Shown here: in pieces, positions 40,275 through 48,023 of the stretch
How the letters are laid out: each line of letters opens with the position of its first letter
How positions within the stretch are numbered: position 1 is the first letter of the stretch
Notes under the pieces: generated by a model
What the model saw: only the letters and a program-made list of their open reading frames with translations
The model's database searches: none
What the model was told of the DNA's origin: nothing
From: Phycisphaerales bacterium
Lineage (GTDB): Bacteria > Planctomycetota > Phycisphaerae > Phycisphaerales > UBA1924
Direction of reading: 5' to 3'
Assembly (NCBI GenBank): GCA_020427635.1
Contig: JAGQOH010000020.1
Span: forward strand, 1 to 49,203
Length of the DNA stretch: 49,203 nucleotides
Program-made: the position numbers and the translations under genes

Positions 40275-41144
40275 ATGGCTCAAGACACGATGGCAAACCG
40301 GTGGTTGGTGTGCGAGCTGGCAATGCAGAAGTTCGCGATTCCGGCGGCGTACATCACCGAGATCATCAAGATGCGGGGGCACAAGCTGTGGAGCGTGCCC
40401 GGGCAGCCGCGCGTGGTGCGGGGCGTGACCCTGTTGCGACAGCAGTCAGTGCCAATCGTTGACTTGCGACTCGTCCTCGGGATGCCCTCGCTCAATGACC
40501 AGCTCGCAGAGATCATCGACATCCTTGACGGGCGCGAGCAGGACCATGTGAACTGGCTGCGCGAGCTCGAGTCCTCCGCCGTCGAACGCCGCGAGTTCCG
40601 TCTCGCCACCGATCCGCACAAGTGCGGCTTTGGCAAGTGGTACGACAAGCTCATGGGCGATGAACGAGCATTGCATCAACTCACCGATGGCAACATGGTG
40701 CTCATTCACACGCTCCAGGCTTTTGATGGGCCGCACCAGCGGATTCATGGCATTGCGCTGCAGGTGGAGGACCTCGTCAAACAGGGCAAGAGCGATGAGG
40801 CGCTGGCGATGATCGAAGCGACGCGCAAGGGTGACTTGGGCGCGATGATCCGGCTTTTTGAATCGGCGCGGCAGATGTTTCAGGAGTTGCGCCAGCCTGC
40901 GGCAGTGATCGTGCAGCACGATGGGCGCCCGATTGGTCTGCAGGTCGACTCGGTCGACAACGTGACGATCATTGATCCGGAGCGCACGTTGCCCGTGCCA
41001 ACGCATTGTGCGCACGACTCGCAGAGTGTCAGTGGCATCGCGCGCACGGACACGGCGCTGATCTCGATGGTTGATATGGACAAGCTGTTCTGCGAAATGG
41101 GACTGGGCGAGATCGCGTGCGGCGAGGCGAAGGCCGCGGCGTAA
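40275..41144 (+). CDS. CheW-like chemotaxis protein with inserted CZB zinc-binding domain
   Basis: 289 aa. CheW halves lie at residues 7-80 (FAIPAAYITEIIKM, GVTLLRQQSVPIVDLRLVLG) and 205-280 (AAVIVQHDGRPIGLQVDSVD, ISMVDMDKLF). Between them, residues 88-195 are a chemoreceptor zinc-binding (CZB) domain: His91 in DHVNWL, Cys117 in HKCGFGKWY, His154 and His158 in PHQRIHGIA, the four known zinc ligands in correct order. CZB domains sense zinc or oxidants such as hypochlorous acid through the Zn-thiolate. Placing one inside CheW would let the coupling protein sense directly. GGAGG upstream serves as ribosome site; MANRW at residue 6 is a possible second start. No other che genes are in the window. 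Confidence 0.93.
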   Translation: MAQDTMANRWLVCELAMQKFAIPAAYITEIIKMRGHKLWSVPGQPRVVRGVTLLRQQSVPIVDLRLVLGMPSLNDQLAEIIDILDGREQDHVNWLRELESSAVERREFRLATDPHKCGFGKWYDKLMGDERALHQLTDGNMVLIHTLQAFDGPHQRIHGIALQVEDLVKQGKSDEALAMIEATRKGDLGAMIRLFESARQMFQELRQPAAVIVQHDGRPIGLQVDSVDNVTIIDPERTLPVPTHCAHDSQSVSGIARTDTALISMVDMDKLFCEMGLGEIACGEAKAAA

Positions 41145-41218
41145 CGTCCGCAGGTTCGATGTTCGCCTCGGAGCGCTATACTGCCAGGGTTTGCGATCTG
41201 TCATCAGAGGAGGAGATC

Positions 41219-42343
41219 ATGCAGGCATGTGTACGTTTCGTTGCGATTCTGCTTCTCACGAGCTTCGCCGTTGCAGGACCCCTGGATCCACCGGCGGGTC
41301 CCATTGCACCAACGCCAGGCCCTGAGCCGCGCATTCCGATCGGCCCGGACACAACGCCGGGCGATTCCGATTCGACCTATCGGATTGCTACGGGTGGCTC
41401 GTACTACCTCACAGGCAATCTTGAAGGCGAGGTCGGCAAGCACGGCATCGAGATAGCGACTTCGAATGTCACCATCGATCTCAACGGGTACGTGCTCAAC
41501 GGCGTGGCTGGTTCCCTGAGCGGTATCAGCGGTGGGGCTGGTGGCACCACGAGTATGCAAATCCGCAACGGCTCGGTGAACAACTGGGGAGGCTCGGGCA
41601 TTGAGCTCTCATTTGCAGTCACTGTTGTCGTTGAGGATGTTGTTGCGGAAGGGAATGGCTTGCACGGCATCGCGAGTGGTACAAGCTGCATCGTTCGGTC
41701 ATGTATTGTTCGGGACAATGATACCGCAGGAATTGTTGGTTTCGGGAACTGCCAGATCGAATCATGTGTCGCAACTGGCAACGGGTTTCTGGGGATCCAG
41801 CTCTCCAACGGCGTGGTTCGGTCGTGCACGTCCACCTTGAATGGTGGGCGCGGCGTGACTGGCGTCGGACGTGTTGTGATGAGCGATGTGCAGGTCGCAG
41901 AAAATGATGGCGGAGGCATGGCTGGCGGCTCCGACAGCGTCTTTACGAATTGCTCAGCGGCCAACAATGGCGACTTCGGCATCTCGGTTGGCAATACTTC
42001 GATCGTCGAACGTTGTACCGTGAACTCGAATTTCGCGGACGGCGTCTTGATCACAAGCCGCTGCATCGCGCGCGACAACGTTTGCGAAGGCAATGGCGAT
42101 GGCGGCACCGGGGCGGGCGTGCACGCCACGGGCGATGACAACCACATCGAGGGAAACCTCCTGCTGAACAATGATTCTGGCGTTGATGCCGATGGCAATC
42201 GAACGCTTGTCGTTCGCAACCATGCGCGCGGCAACACCGCGAACTTTGCAAACGTGAGCGGCGGGAACTTCCTTGCGCACATCGTCAACGATGCCGCCGC
42301 GATGAACGCCGCGACGAATTCGAACGTGAACTGGTCGTTCTGA
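41219..42343 (+). CDS. Secreted right-handed beta-helix protein without dockerin tail
   Basis: 374 aa from the ATG at 41219 with GAGGAGGAG just upstream. Signal peptide 1-19 (FVAILLLTSFAVAG). A Pro-rich linker is followed by SYYLTGNLEGEVGKHGIEIA and NVTIDLNGYVLNGV, the start of a parallel beta-helix of about ten coils (ESCVATGNGFLGIQLSN, NCSAANNGDFGISVGN). It differs from the three tandem beta-helix genes and has no C-terminal calcium loop or Cys pair; it ends NVNWSF. Probably surface exposed or released; enzymatic activity is uncertain. Confidence 0.85.
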   Translation: MQACVRFVAILLLTSFAVAGPLDPPAGPIAPTPGPEPRIPIGPDTTPGDSDSTYRIATGGSYYLTGNLEGEVGKHGIEIATSNVTIDLNGYVLNGVAGSLSGISGGAGGTTSMQIRNGSVNNWGGSGIELSFAVTVVVEDVVAEGNGLHGIASGTSCIVRSCIVRDNDTAGIVGFGNCQIESCVATGNGFLGIQLSNGVVRSCTSTLNGGRGVTGVGRVVMSDVQVAENDGGGMAGGSDSVFTNCSAANNGDFGISVGNTSIVERCTVNSNFADGVLITSRCIARDNVCEGNGDGGTGAGVHATGDDNHIEGNLLLNNDSGVDADGNRTLVVRNHARGNTANFANVSGGNFLAHIVNDAAAMNAATNSNVNWSF

Positions 42344-42368
42344 GCTACGTCTGTCGGCCGGCGAGTGA

Positions 42369-42752
42369 ATGACAACCTTCCGCGTGAAGAATGGGCTGGT
42401 CGGTGGCGCGGCGCTCGTGGCGACGGAGCTGGGGCGCGAGTTCTATCGCCCCTACATCTACGAGCACAAGCTGCATGACTTTGGCATTGCCGACACGCTT
42501 GGTAACTCGCTTGGGACGGTCGCGACTGTGTTCATCATCCTGGCGATCGTGGGCAGGAACACGCTTTGGGACTACAAGTTCATGGGCATTCTGGTCGGCG
42601 GGCTATGCGTGTATGAACTGTTGCAGGGGCCCATGGGCGGCGCGATCGATCCGAAAGACATCGCAGCGACCCTGGTGGCGGGGGCGTTCTGTGCGGGCTT
42701 GTATTGGAAAATGCACGGGCGGCAACGGGAAAGCGCACTTATGCGCCATTGA
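42369..42752 (+). CDS. Small membrane protein of unknown function
   Basis: 127 aa with three hydrophobic segments: TLGNSLGTVATVFIILAIVG, FMGILVGGLCVYELLQGPM and IAATLVAGAFCAGLYWKMHG. It has no signal peptide and no family that I recognise. It starts 25 bases after the beta-helix gene and ends with a 14-base convergent overlap with the DUF1801 gene. Confidence 0.65.
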   Translation: MTTFRVKNGLVGGAALVATELGREFYRPYIYEHKLHDFGIADTLGNSLGTVATVFIILAIVGRNTLWDYKFMGILVGGLCVYELLQGPMGGAIDPKDIAATLVAGAFCAGLYWKMHGRQRESALMRH

Positions 42753-43143
42753 ACTTCGCCGCGCGCTTCACCAGCGCCTTGAACGCCGTCGCGTTGAGCG
42801 TGTCGCCCTCGAAGATGTCGATCGCACGGCGCACATTGCCATCGAGGCTCGCATTGAACAGCCCGGCGGGATCATCAAGCGCGGCCCCCTGCGCGAAGGT
42901 GAGTTTGACCTTGTCCTTGTAGGTCTCGCCCGTGCAGATGATGCCGTGGTGCGACCAGACGGGCACGCCCTGCATGTTGTTTGACGGCTTGCGCCACTTG
43001 ACCTCTTCGACGACGCCCGGCACCGCTTGGGTGATGAGGGTGCGGATGCGATCGAGGGTGTCGGCGCGCCAGTCTTTGGGGGTGGGGGCGGGCTTTGCGG
43101 AGGTATTCTTTTGGGTGGTGGGTTTGGGCATGGGAGTCCTCAT
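42739..43143 (-). CDS. DUF1801 family protein
   Basis: 134 aa. The pattern VPGVVEEVKWRKPSNNMQGV, then VWSHHGIICTGETYKDKVKL and FNASLDGNVRRAIDIFEGD, fits the DUF1801/YdhG family of small cytoplasmic proteins of unknown role. A Lys/Thr/Pro-rich N-terminus of 20 residues precedes it. The start overlaps the stop of the upstream 174-residue protein by four bases. Confidence 0.82.
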   Translation of the reverse strand: MRTPMPKPTTQKNTSAKPAPTPKDWRADTLDRIRTLITQAVPGVVEEVKWRKPSNNMQGVPVWSHHGIICTGETYKDKVKLTFAQGAALDDPAGLFNASLDGNVRRAIDIFEGDTLNATAFKALVKRAAKFNGA

Positions 43144-43664
43144 TTACGGGCCTTGGAGAGTGTCGTAACGAGGCCAGCTTGTGAACCGACGAACTCATCG
43201 CCAGCAATGTCCCAGAGGCGCCATGAGCCTCGTGGCTCCATGTTCGTCCGCACTCGCCAGCACAGCTGGGCAATCGGGCCCGGGCTAATCGCCGTCGGCA
43301 CCTTGCCCTGGTGCCATGATTCAGAGGCGAACAAAGGGTCATTTGTGTGCAATGCGCACTTCACGACTGCCGCATCTTCAAAGCAGTGAATAGTAATGCC
43401 CAGAGAGTGGCGAAGAACAAACGGGGCTCGATAGGACGCGGTTGCCGGGAAACCCCAGCTGTCGTCTCCACCGTGTCCAAGTTGCGTGAGGTCCGGGGCG
43501 ACGGTAGTGATCGCATCCGCGAGCGATCTCGAAGCCGTGACCCACCGATCGTAGTCTCTGAAACCTTGAGGGTGGCGCTGCCAGCCACTTTGATACTCTG
43601 CCACAAATGCGCGCAGCTCGGCATCTGAGTACTCCATCGAAATGAGCGCAAGGTCATAGCCCAT
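43140..43664 (-). CDS. Hypothetical protein (174 aa)
   Basis: Not recognised. Soluble, with Trp/His-rich stretches (YQSGWQRHPQGFRDYDRW, GHGGDDSWGFPATASY, HTNDPLFASESWHQGKV) and no motif I can name. It starts 3 bases after the stop of the aconitase-family gene and overlaps the DUF1801 gene by four bases, so these three genes form an operon. G+C is a little lower than that of the aconitase gene, possibly a later arrival. Confidence 0.65.
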   Translation of the reverse strand: MGYDLALISMEYSDAELRAFVAEYQSGWQRHPQGFRDYDRWVTASRSLADAITTVAPDLTQLGHGGDDSWGFPATASYRAPFVLRHSLGITIHCFEDAAVVKCALHTNDPLFASESWHQGKVPTAISPGPIAQLCWRVRTNMEPRGSWRLWDIAGDEFVGSQAGLVTTLSKARK

Positions 43665-43667
43665 GCC

Positions 43668-45632
43668 CTAGCTCGCAGCAAGCTGCCCCTGCACCACAGC
43701 CTCGCTTCCGCCCGCGACGACCAAACGCTGGGCGGTCTCACTGAGTGTGCCGAAGGTGTGCGTCTTGCCGTTGCAGGTCACGGTTGATTTGGCGAAGTCG
43801 ATGTCGATCGTGGGCCCTGGGATGGTGCGCGTGCCGGACCTGGCTTGATCGGCGAACATCTCGGCGAGTTGATCGGTCAGCGCGGGGCATTCAAGCACGA
43901 TGAAGCCATTGTTGAACGCGTTGCGCTTATAGGTTTGGCCCGAAGTCGCGGCGATGACCAGCCGAATGCCGCGGCTCGCAAGCGCCGTCGCCGCCTGTTC
44001 GCGCGATGAGCCGGTGCCAAAGTTGCTGCCGCCCACGATGATGTCGCCGGCTTGCGCGATGGATTGGAAGTTGGGGTCGTAATTGAGCATGGCGTATTGG
44101 CCTTGCTGCTCGCGCGTGATGTCATCGCGATAGGTGACATCTTTGCCATAGATGCCGTCGGTGTTGAGATTGTCGAGCGGCAGGTAGAGCGCGCGACCGG
44201 TGATGCGCTCGGGGAAGCCATCGATAATGTCTTGCGCGCCGGCATCGCGCTTGGGCGCGGGGAGCACTTTGCAATCGCCGCGCACGTCGGTGGCGCTGCC
44301 TGATGGCGCTGCGATATAGCCGCGACAAGCGCTTTCGGCGACGACGACGGGGCTTGCGAGATAGCACAGTGCGGTGCGATCGCCCATGCGGCCTTCGAAG
44401 TTGCGGTTGGTTGCGCTGATGCCGACTTCGCCTTCTTCGAGTGTGCCTTGGCCCAAGCCGATGCATGCGCCGCAGCCGGGCGGAAGTGCGATCGCGCCGG
44501 CGTCCATGAGCGTTTGCCAATAGCCCAGCGACCTGGCTTGCGATTCGACATCGCTCGATGCGGCGGCGACATAGAAGGCAACGCCACTCGCGACTTTGCG
44601 CGCGCTGCCATTGCCTGAGAACACCTTCGCGGCGGCTTCGAAGTCGGACAGGCGCGCGTTGACGCAGCTCATGAGATAGGCACGGTTGACTTTGATCTTC
44701 TCGCGCTCGAGGGCCGCGGCGGGGGCCATTTCCTTCACGGAGTTCGGCCCGGAAACGTGGGGCGAAACCGTCGAAAGATCGAGCGTGACGATCTTGGCAT
44801 AGTGCGCATCGGCATCGGCGGCGAAAGTATCGCGCTCGTTCCACCAGCGCTCGACATCGGCATCGGTGTATGGAATGCGCTTGCCGCGTTTCGCGAAGTA
44901 TCGCGCTCGTTCGAGCAGGAATTGCTTGAGCACATCGTCGAAGGGGAACATGCCGGTGAGTGCGCCCCACTCGGTGGTCATATTCGAAATCGTCATGCGT
45001 TCTTCGATAGATAGCTTGGCAACGCCTGGGCCTGTGAATTCCAGGCAGCAATTGAGCACTTCGTCGTTCTTGAAGTGGCCGCAGAGCGTGATGATGACGT
45101 CTTTACCTGTTGCGCCCGCGGGCAGTTGACCTTCGAGCACCACTTGCACCTGGTCGGGAATTTGCCACCACGTTTCGCCGGTCGCCCAGATCGCGGCCGC
45201 ATCCGTGCGCACGACGGGTGTGCCACATGCGCCGATCGCGCCGTAGATGTTCGAGTGCGAATCACTGCCCACGCAGAGCGAGCCGGGCGTGACATAGCCC
45301 TCTTCGATCATGACTTGGTGCGCGATGCCGCGGCCCGGCGGGTAATAGTCGATGCCGTGCTCGTGCGCGAACGCTTCGATCTTGGCGTACTTGCCGAGAT
45401 TCTCGGGCGTCTTGTTTTGGATGTCGTGATCGATCGCGAAGACGGGCTGCTTGGGGTCGAAGACCTTGGTCGCGCCGATGGACTTGAACTTCGGAATGAC
45501 GGCGCCGGTGTTGTCGTGCGTCATCAGATGCTTGGGGCGGATGGTGACGTAATCACCTGCGCGGACGGTTTGGCCCGGGCGCAATCCGACGGCGTGACGG
45601 GCGACGATCTTCTCGGTGGCGGTGGTTCCCAT
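43668..45632 (-). CDS. Fused aconitase-superfamily enzyme resembling fungal-type homoaconitase
   Basis: 654 aa from the ATG at 45632 (MGTTATEKIVARHAV); an ATG at 45644 is also possible. Domains 1-3 carry HLMTHDNTGAVIPKF, GSDSHSNIYGAIG, RTDAAAIWATGETWWQIP and the [4Fe-4S] ligands in LMSCVNARLSD and PPGCGACIGLG. A linker leads to the swivelling domain (LNTDGIYGKDVTY, GGSNFGTGSSREQAATAL), so both parts of LeuC/LeuD type are in one chain. The order and many segments resemble yeast Lys4 more than AcnA or AcnB. It isomerises a tricarboxylic acid, but citrate or homocitrate cannot be decided here. It may act with the dehydrogenase at 38930. Confidence 0.9.
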   Translation of the reverse strand: MGTTATEKIVARHAVGLRPGQTVRAGDYVTIRPKHLMTHDNTGAVIPKFKSIGATKVFDPKQPVFAIDHDIQNKTPENLGKYAKIEAFAHEHGIDYYPPGRGIAHQVMIEEGYVTPGSLCVGSDSHSNIYGAIGACGTPVVRTDAAAIWATGETWWQIPDQVQVVLEGQLPAGATGKDVIITLCGHFKNDEVLNCCLEFTGPGVAKLSIEERMTISNMTTEWGALTGMFPFDDVLKQFLLERARYFAKRGKRIPYTDADVERWWNERDTFAADADAHYAKIVTLDLSTVSPHVSGPNSVKEMAPAAALEREKIKVNRAYLMSCVNARLSDFEAAAKVFSGNGSARKVASGVAFYVAAASSDVESQARSLGYWQTLMDAGAIALPPGCGACIGLGQGTLEEGEVGISATNRNFEGRMGDRTALCYLASPVVVAESACRGYIAAPSGSATDVRGDCKVLPAPKRDAGAQDIIDGFPERITGRALYLPLDNLNTDGIYGKDVTYRDDITREQQGQYAMLNYDPNFQSIAQAGDIIVGGSNFGTGSSREQAATALASRGIRLVIAATSGQTYKRNAFNNGFIVLECPALTDQLAEMFADQARSGTRTIPGPTIDIDFAKSTVTCNGKTHTFGTLSETAQRLVVAGGSEAVVQGQLAAS

Positions 45633-45680
45633 GGCGGCTAGCATACGCACCGTCCGGGCGACCAGAAAGGGCCCAATGCG
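45630..45680. promoter_or_regulatory. Short divergent promoter region
   Basis: Only 48 bases separate the starts of the aconitase-family gene (-) and the SRPBCC gene (+). On the minus strand TATGCT stands exactly 7 bases before the ATG at 45632, with TTTCTG 17 bases further upstream, so a leaderless transcript is possible. Confidence 0.4.
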
Positions 45681-46115
45681 ATGACCACCTACTCTTCCAC
45701 CCGCGACATCCCCGCGCCGCCCGAGCAAGTCTTCGCCGCGATTCGCGACCCCGAACGCCTCGCGCGGTGGTGGGGGCCCGAGGGGTTCACAAACACGTTC
45801 GCGGTGTGTGAGTTTACGCCGGGCGGGCGATGGATCTTCACGATGCACGGCCCCAATGGTCGCAGCTATCCCAATGAGAGCACGTTCGTGGAGATCGACC
45901 CGCCGAGCAAGGTTGTGATCGATCACACGTGCGAGCCGAAGTATCGCTTGACGATCGAAGTTGCCGCGACCGGCGCCGGCACGACCGTGTCATGGACGCA
46001 AACCTTCAACAACGCGGAGACGGGAAAGCGGTTGGAGGCAATCGTTGCGCCGGCGAACGAACAGAACCTCGATCGGCTCACGGCCGAGGTGCTGCACACA
46101 GTCAAGGCGAGGTGA
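45681..46115 (+). CDS. SRPBCC / AHSA1-type small protein
   Basis: 144 aa. The START/Bet v1-like fold is shown by IPAPPEQVFAAIRDPERLAR, WWGPEGFTNTFAVCEFTPGG, FTMHGPNGRSYPNESTFVEI and a C-terminal helix (NEQNLDRLTAEVLHTV). Members bind hydrophobic ligands or act as Hsp90-activator-like proteins; no ligand can be named. The next gene starts one base after its stop, so the two are cotranscribed. Confidence 0.9.
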   Translation: MTTYSSTRDIPAPPEQVFAAIRDPERLARWWGPEGFTNTFAVCEFTPGGRWIFTMHGPNGRSYPNESTFVEIDPPSKVVIDHTCEPKYRLTIEVAATGAGTTVSWTQTFNNAETGKRLEAIVAPANEQNLDRLTAEVLHTVKAR

Positions 46116-46116
46116 C

Positions 46117-46512
46117 ATGCCAATCAAAATGAAGCGCATCTATGACGAGCCGGCGGCGAGCGATGGCGTTCGTGTGTTGGTCGATCGGTTGTGGCCGCGG
46201 GGGATTACGAAGCAGGCGGCGGCGGTCGACGTGTGGGCGAAGGACATCGCGCCGTCGAACGAGCTGCGCAAGGCGTATCACGCGGATCGCGAGCAGTGGG
46301 GCGCGTTCAAGAAGGCGTACAAGGCAGAGCTGCGCGCGAACGCGCCGGCGGTGGATGCGGCGGTTGAGGCGATCAAGACGGCTCTTACTCCCCCTCCCTC
46401 TGGGAGGGGGCCGGGGGGAGGGGCGCGCACGGTGACATTACTTACGTCGGCGAAGACGGTGGAGCGGAGTCATGTGGAGGTGTTGGGGGAGGTTTTGGGG
46501 GGAAGGGTGTAG
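46117..46512 (+). CDS. DUF488 family protein with internal GC-rich insertion
   Basis: 131 aa from the ATG at 46117; GAGG is 4 bases upstream. The family pattern is clear: MKRIYDEPAASDGVRVLVDR, LWPRGI, VWAKDIAPSNELRKAYHADR and VTLLTSAKTVERSHVEVL. Between the helix VEAIKTALT and the last strand the sequence PPPSGRGPGGGA has been inserted relative to the usual family, encoded by a palindromic G/C element (46390-46423). The reading frame is kept. Function of the family (YeaO-like) is unknown. Confidence 0.85.
   Translation: MPIKMKRIYDEPAASDGVRVLVDRLWPRGITKQAAAVDVWAKDIAPSNELRKAYHADREQWGAFKKAYKAELRANAPAVDAAVEAIKTALTPPPSGRGPGGGARTVTLLTSAKTVERSHVEVLGEVLGGRV
46390..46423 (+). repeat. GC palindrome with G-quadruplex motif inside a gene
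   Basis: CCCCCTCCC (46390-46398) and GGGAGGGGG (46402-46410) form a perfect 9-pair stem with loop TCT. A further GGGGGGAGGGG (46413-46423) follows, so the plus strand has four G tracts in 22 bases. It encodes PPPSGRGPGGG of the DUF488 protein. Confidence 0.6.
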
Positions 46513-46579
46513 TAGAGGCCCATTACTGGGGGCGGCAGCGTTGTATCATTAGACAGGTCGACTATTAAGGAGAGCCACA

Positions 46580-47977
46580 ATGCGGGATCAGGCCTTTGCG
46601 ATCGGACTTAGTCTCTTGCTTGGCAGCGCAAGTGCAAATGGGGCGTCTGGGGATGAGTTGGCGAAAGCAAGTCCCAGCGATGGCGCAACGCATGACATCT
46701 TTGGAATATCAGTGGCCGCCGACTGCAGCCTTGCCCTGATTGGGGCCTACAGAAGTGGGAATGAATCAGGTAGTGCCTACTTGTTTGACTTCGCCGATCC
46801 CACAAATCCTGTTCAGCGAAGCAAGCTCCGTGCTAGTGATGCAGCCGCTATAGACAACTTTGGGTATTCGGTTGCCATTGGTGGCGGACGGGCAGTCATA
46901 GGCTCGTTGCGAGATAGTGATAATGGCAGCGAATCGGGGAGTGCCTATTTGTTCGACATCTCCGATCCGTCAAACCCGATTCAGGCGAGCAAACTGCTCC
47001 CCAATGATGGTGCTCCTATAGATCGGTTTGGAGTATCAGTTGCCTTGCATGGTGGCATTGCAGTGGTGTCAGCGGACCAAGATGACGACCAGGGGATCGA
47101 CTCAGGGAGCGTGTATGTGTTCGACATCTCCGTTCCTTCGAATCCCGTGCAGTTGAGCAAATTAGTAGCTGCGGACGGTTCAGCTGGCGATCACTTCGGA
47201 AGGTCAGTAGCGATATCTGGATCGGTCGTGGCCGTCGGGGCTGAACAAGATGACGACAATGGTAGTGACTCCGGTAGTGTCTATTTGTTTGATATTTCAG
47301 ATCCAGTCAATCCCTTGCAAGTCTCTAAGATAGGCCCGAGTGATGGCTCGTCAAATGACTACTTCGGTTGGTCAATCGCGATGAGCAATGATGTACTACT
47401 CATCAGTTCTCCTGGAGACGATGACAGCGGAAACGGATCAGGAAGTGCTTACTTGTTTGATGTCTCGGATGCCTCTGCACCGAGCCAGGAGAGCAAGTTG
47501 CTTGCCAGCGACGGTGGGCCAAACGACGAATTTGGTACATCTGTAGCTATTGGCGCAGGTATCGCCGTGATTGGAGCGTATCGCGACGCGGACAATGGTG
47601 CCGCCTCGGGCAGCGCGTACATGTTTGATATTACGAATGTGGCAAGCCCCCTTCAGTTGAGCAAGTTGCTTGCGAGCGATGGCGCTTCGAATGACGATTT
47701 TGGATACGCAGTAGGCCTAGATGGCATTACGGCCATTGTCGGGGCCAGTGGGGACGATGACAATGGTGTCGATTCCGGCAGTGCCTATTTTTATGAAATC
47801 GATAGCGCACCCTGTCCAGGTGACGTCACAGGTGATGGCACCACAGACTTGAACGATCTCTCCACCGTACTTTTTCATTTTGGAGAGTCGGGCTCAACGG
47901 GAGATACGAACTGCGATGACGTTGTGGATTTGACTGACTTGTCGGCTGTATTGTTTTTCTTCGGAACGGTCTGCTGA
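46580..47977 (+). CDS. Secreted seven-repeat FG-GAP-like propeller protein with dockerin-like tail
   Basis: 465 aa; AAGGAG lies 9 bases before the ATG. Signal peptide 1-22. Then come seven repeats of about 55 residues, each of the form SKLLASDG-x-DFGYSVAI...AVIGA...DDDNGSDSGSAYLFDISDP, i.e. the FG-GAP pattern with a calcium-binding Asp cluster, enough for one seven-bladed beta-propeller like the integrin alpha head. The tail has two dockerin-like loops (GDVTGDGTTDLNDLSTVL and NCDDVVDLTDLSAVL), ending FGTVC. G+C is visibly lower than in neighbouring genes (29 of 60 bases in 47401-47460). Probably an adhesin. Confidence 0.87.
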   Translation: MRDQAFAIGLSLLLGSASANGASGDELAKASPSDGATHDIFGISVAADCSLALIGAYRSGNESGSAYLFDFADPTNPVQRSKLRASDAAAIDNFGYSVAIGGGRAVIGSLRDSDNGSESGSAYLFDISDPSNPIQASKLLPNDGAPIDRFGVSVALHGGIAVVSADQDDDQGIDSGSVYVFDISVPSNPVQLSKLVAADGSAGDHFGRSVAISGSVVAVGAEQDDDNGSDSGSVYLFDISDPVNPLQVSKIGPSDGSSNDYFGWSIAMSNDVLLISSPGDDDSGNGSGSAYLFDVSDASAPSQESKLLASDGGPNDEFGTSVAIGAGIAVIGAYRDADNGAASGSAYMFDITNVASPLQLSKLLASDGASNDDFGYAVGLDGITAIVGASGDDDNGVDSGSAYFYEIDSAPCPGDVTGDGTTDLNDLSTVLFHFGESGSTGDTNCDDVVDLTDLSAVLFFFGTVC

Positions 47978-47994
47978 ACTGATAGTGTTATACA

Positions 47995-48013
47995 CACAGG
48001 TCAGAGACCTGTG
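47995..48013. other. Hairpin between convergent genes
   Basis: CACAGGTC-AGA-GACCTGTG is a perfect 8-pair stem between the stops of the propeller gene and the HD-like gene. There is no T run on either side, so it may serve as a weak bidirectional terminator or as a transcript 3' end. Confidence 0.5.
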
Positions 48014-48023
48014 CCGCGAAGAG

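Noticed and set aside
45645..45926. N-terminal extension of the aconitase-family protein
   Set aside because: It would run through the start of the SRPBCC gene on the other strand and lacks homology to aconitases; the conserved EKIV-type N-terminus begins after 45632.
46640..47800. Tandem repeats as a CRISPR array or satellite
   Set aside because: The repeats are about 165 bases, diverged at DNA level, in frame and encode propeller blades.
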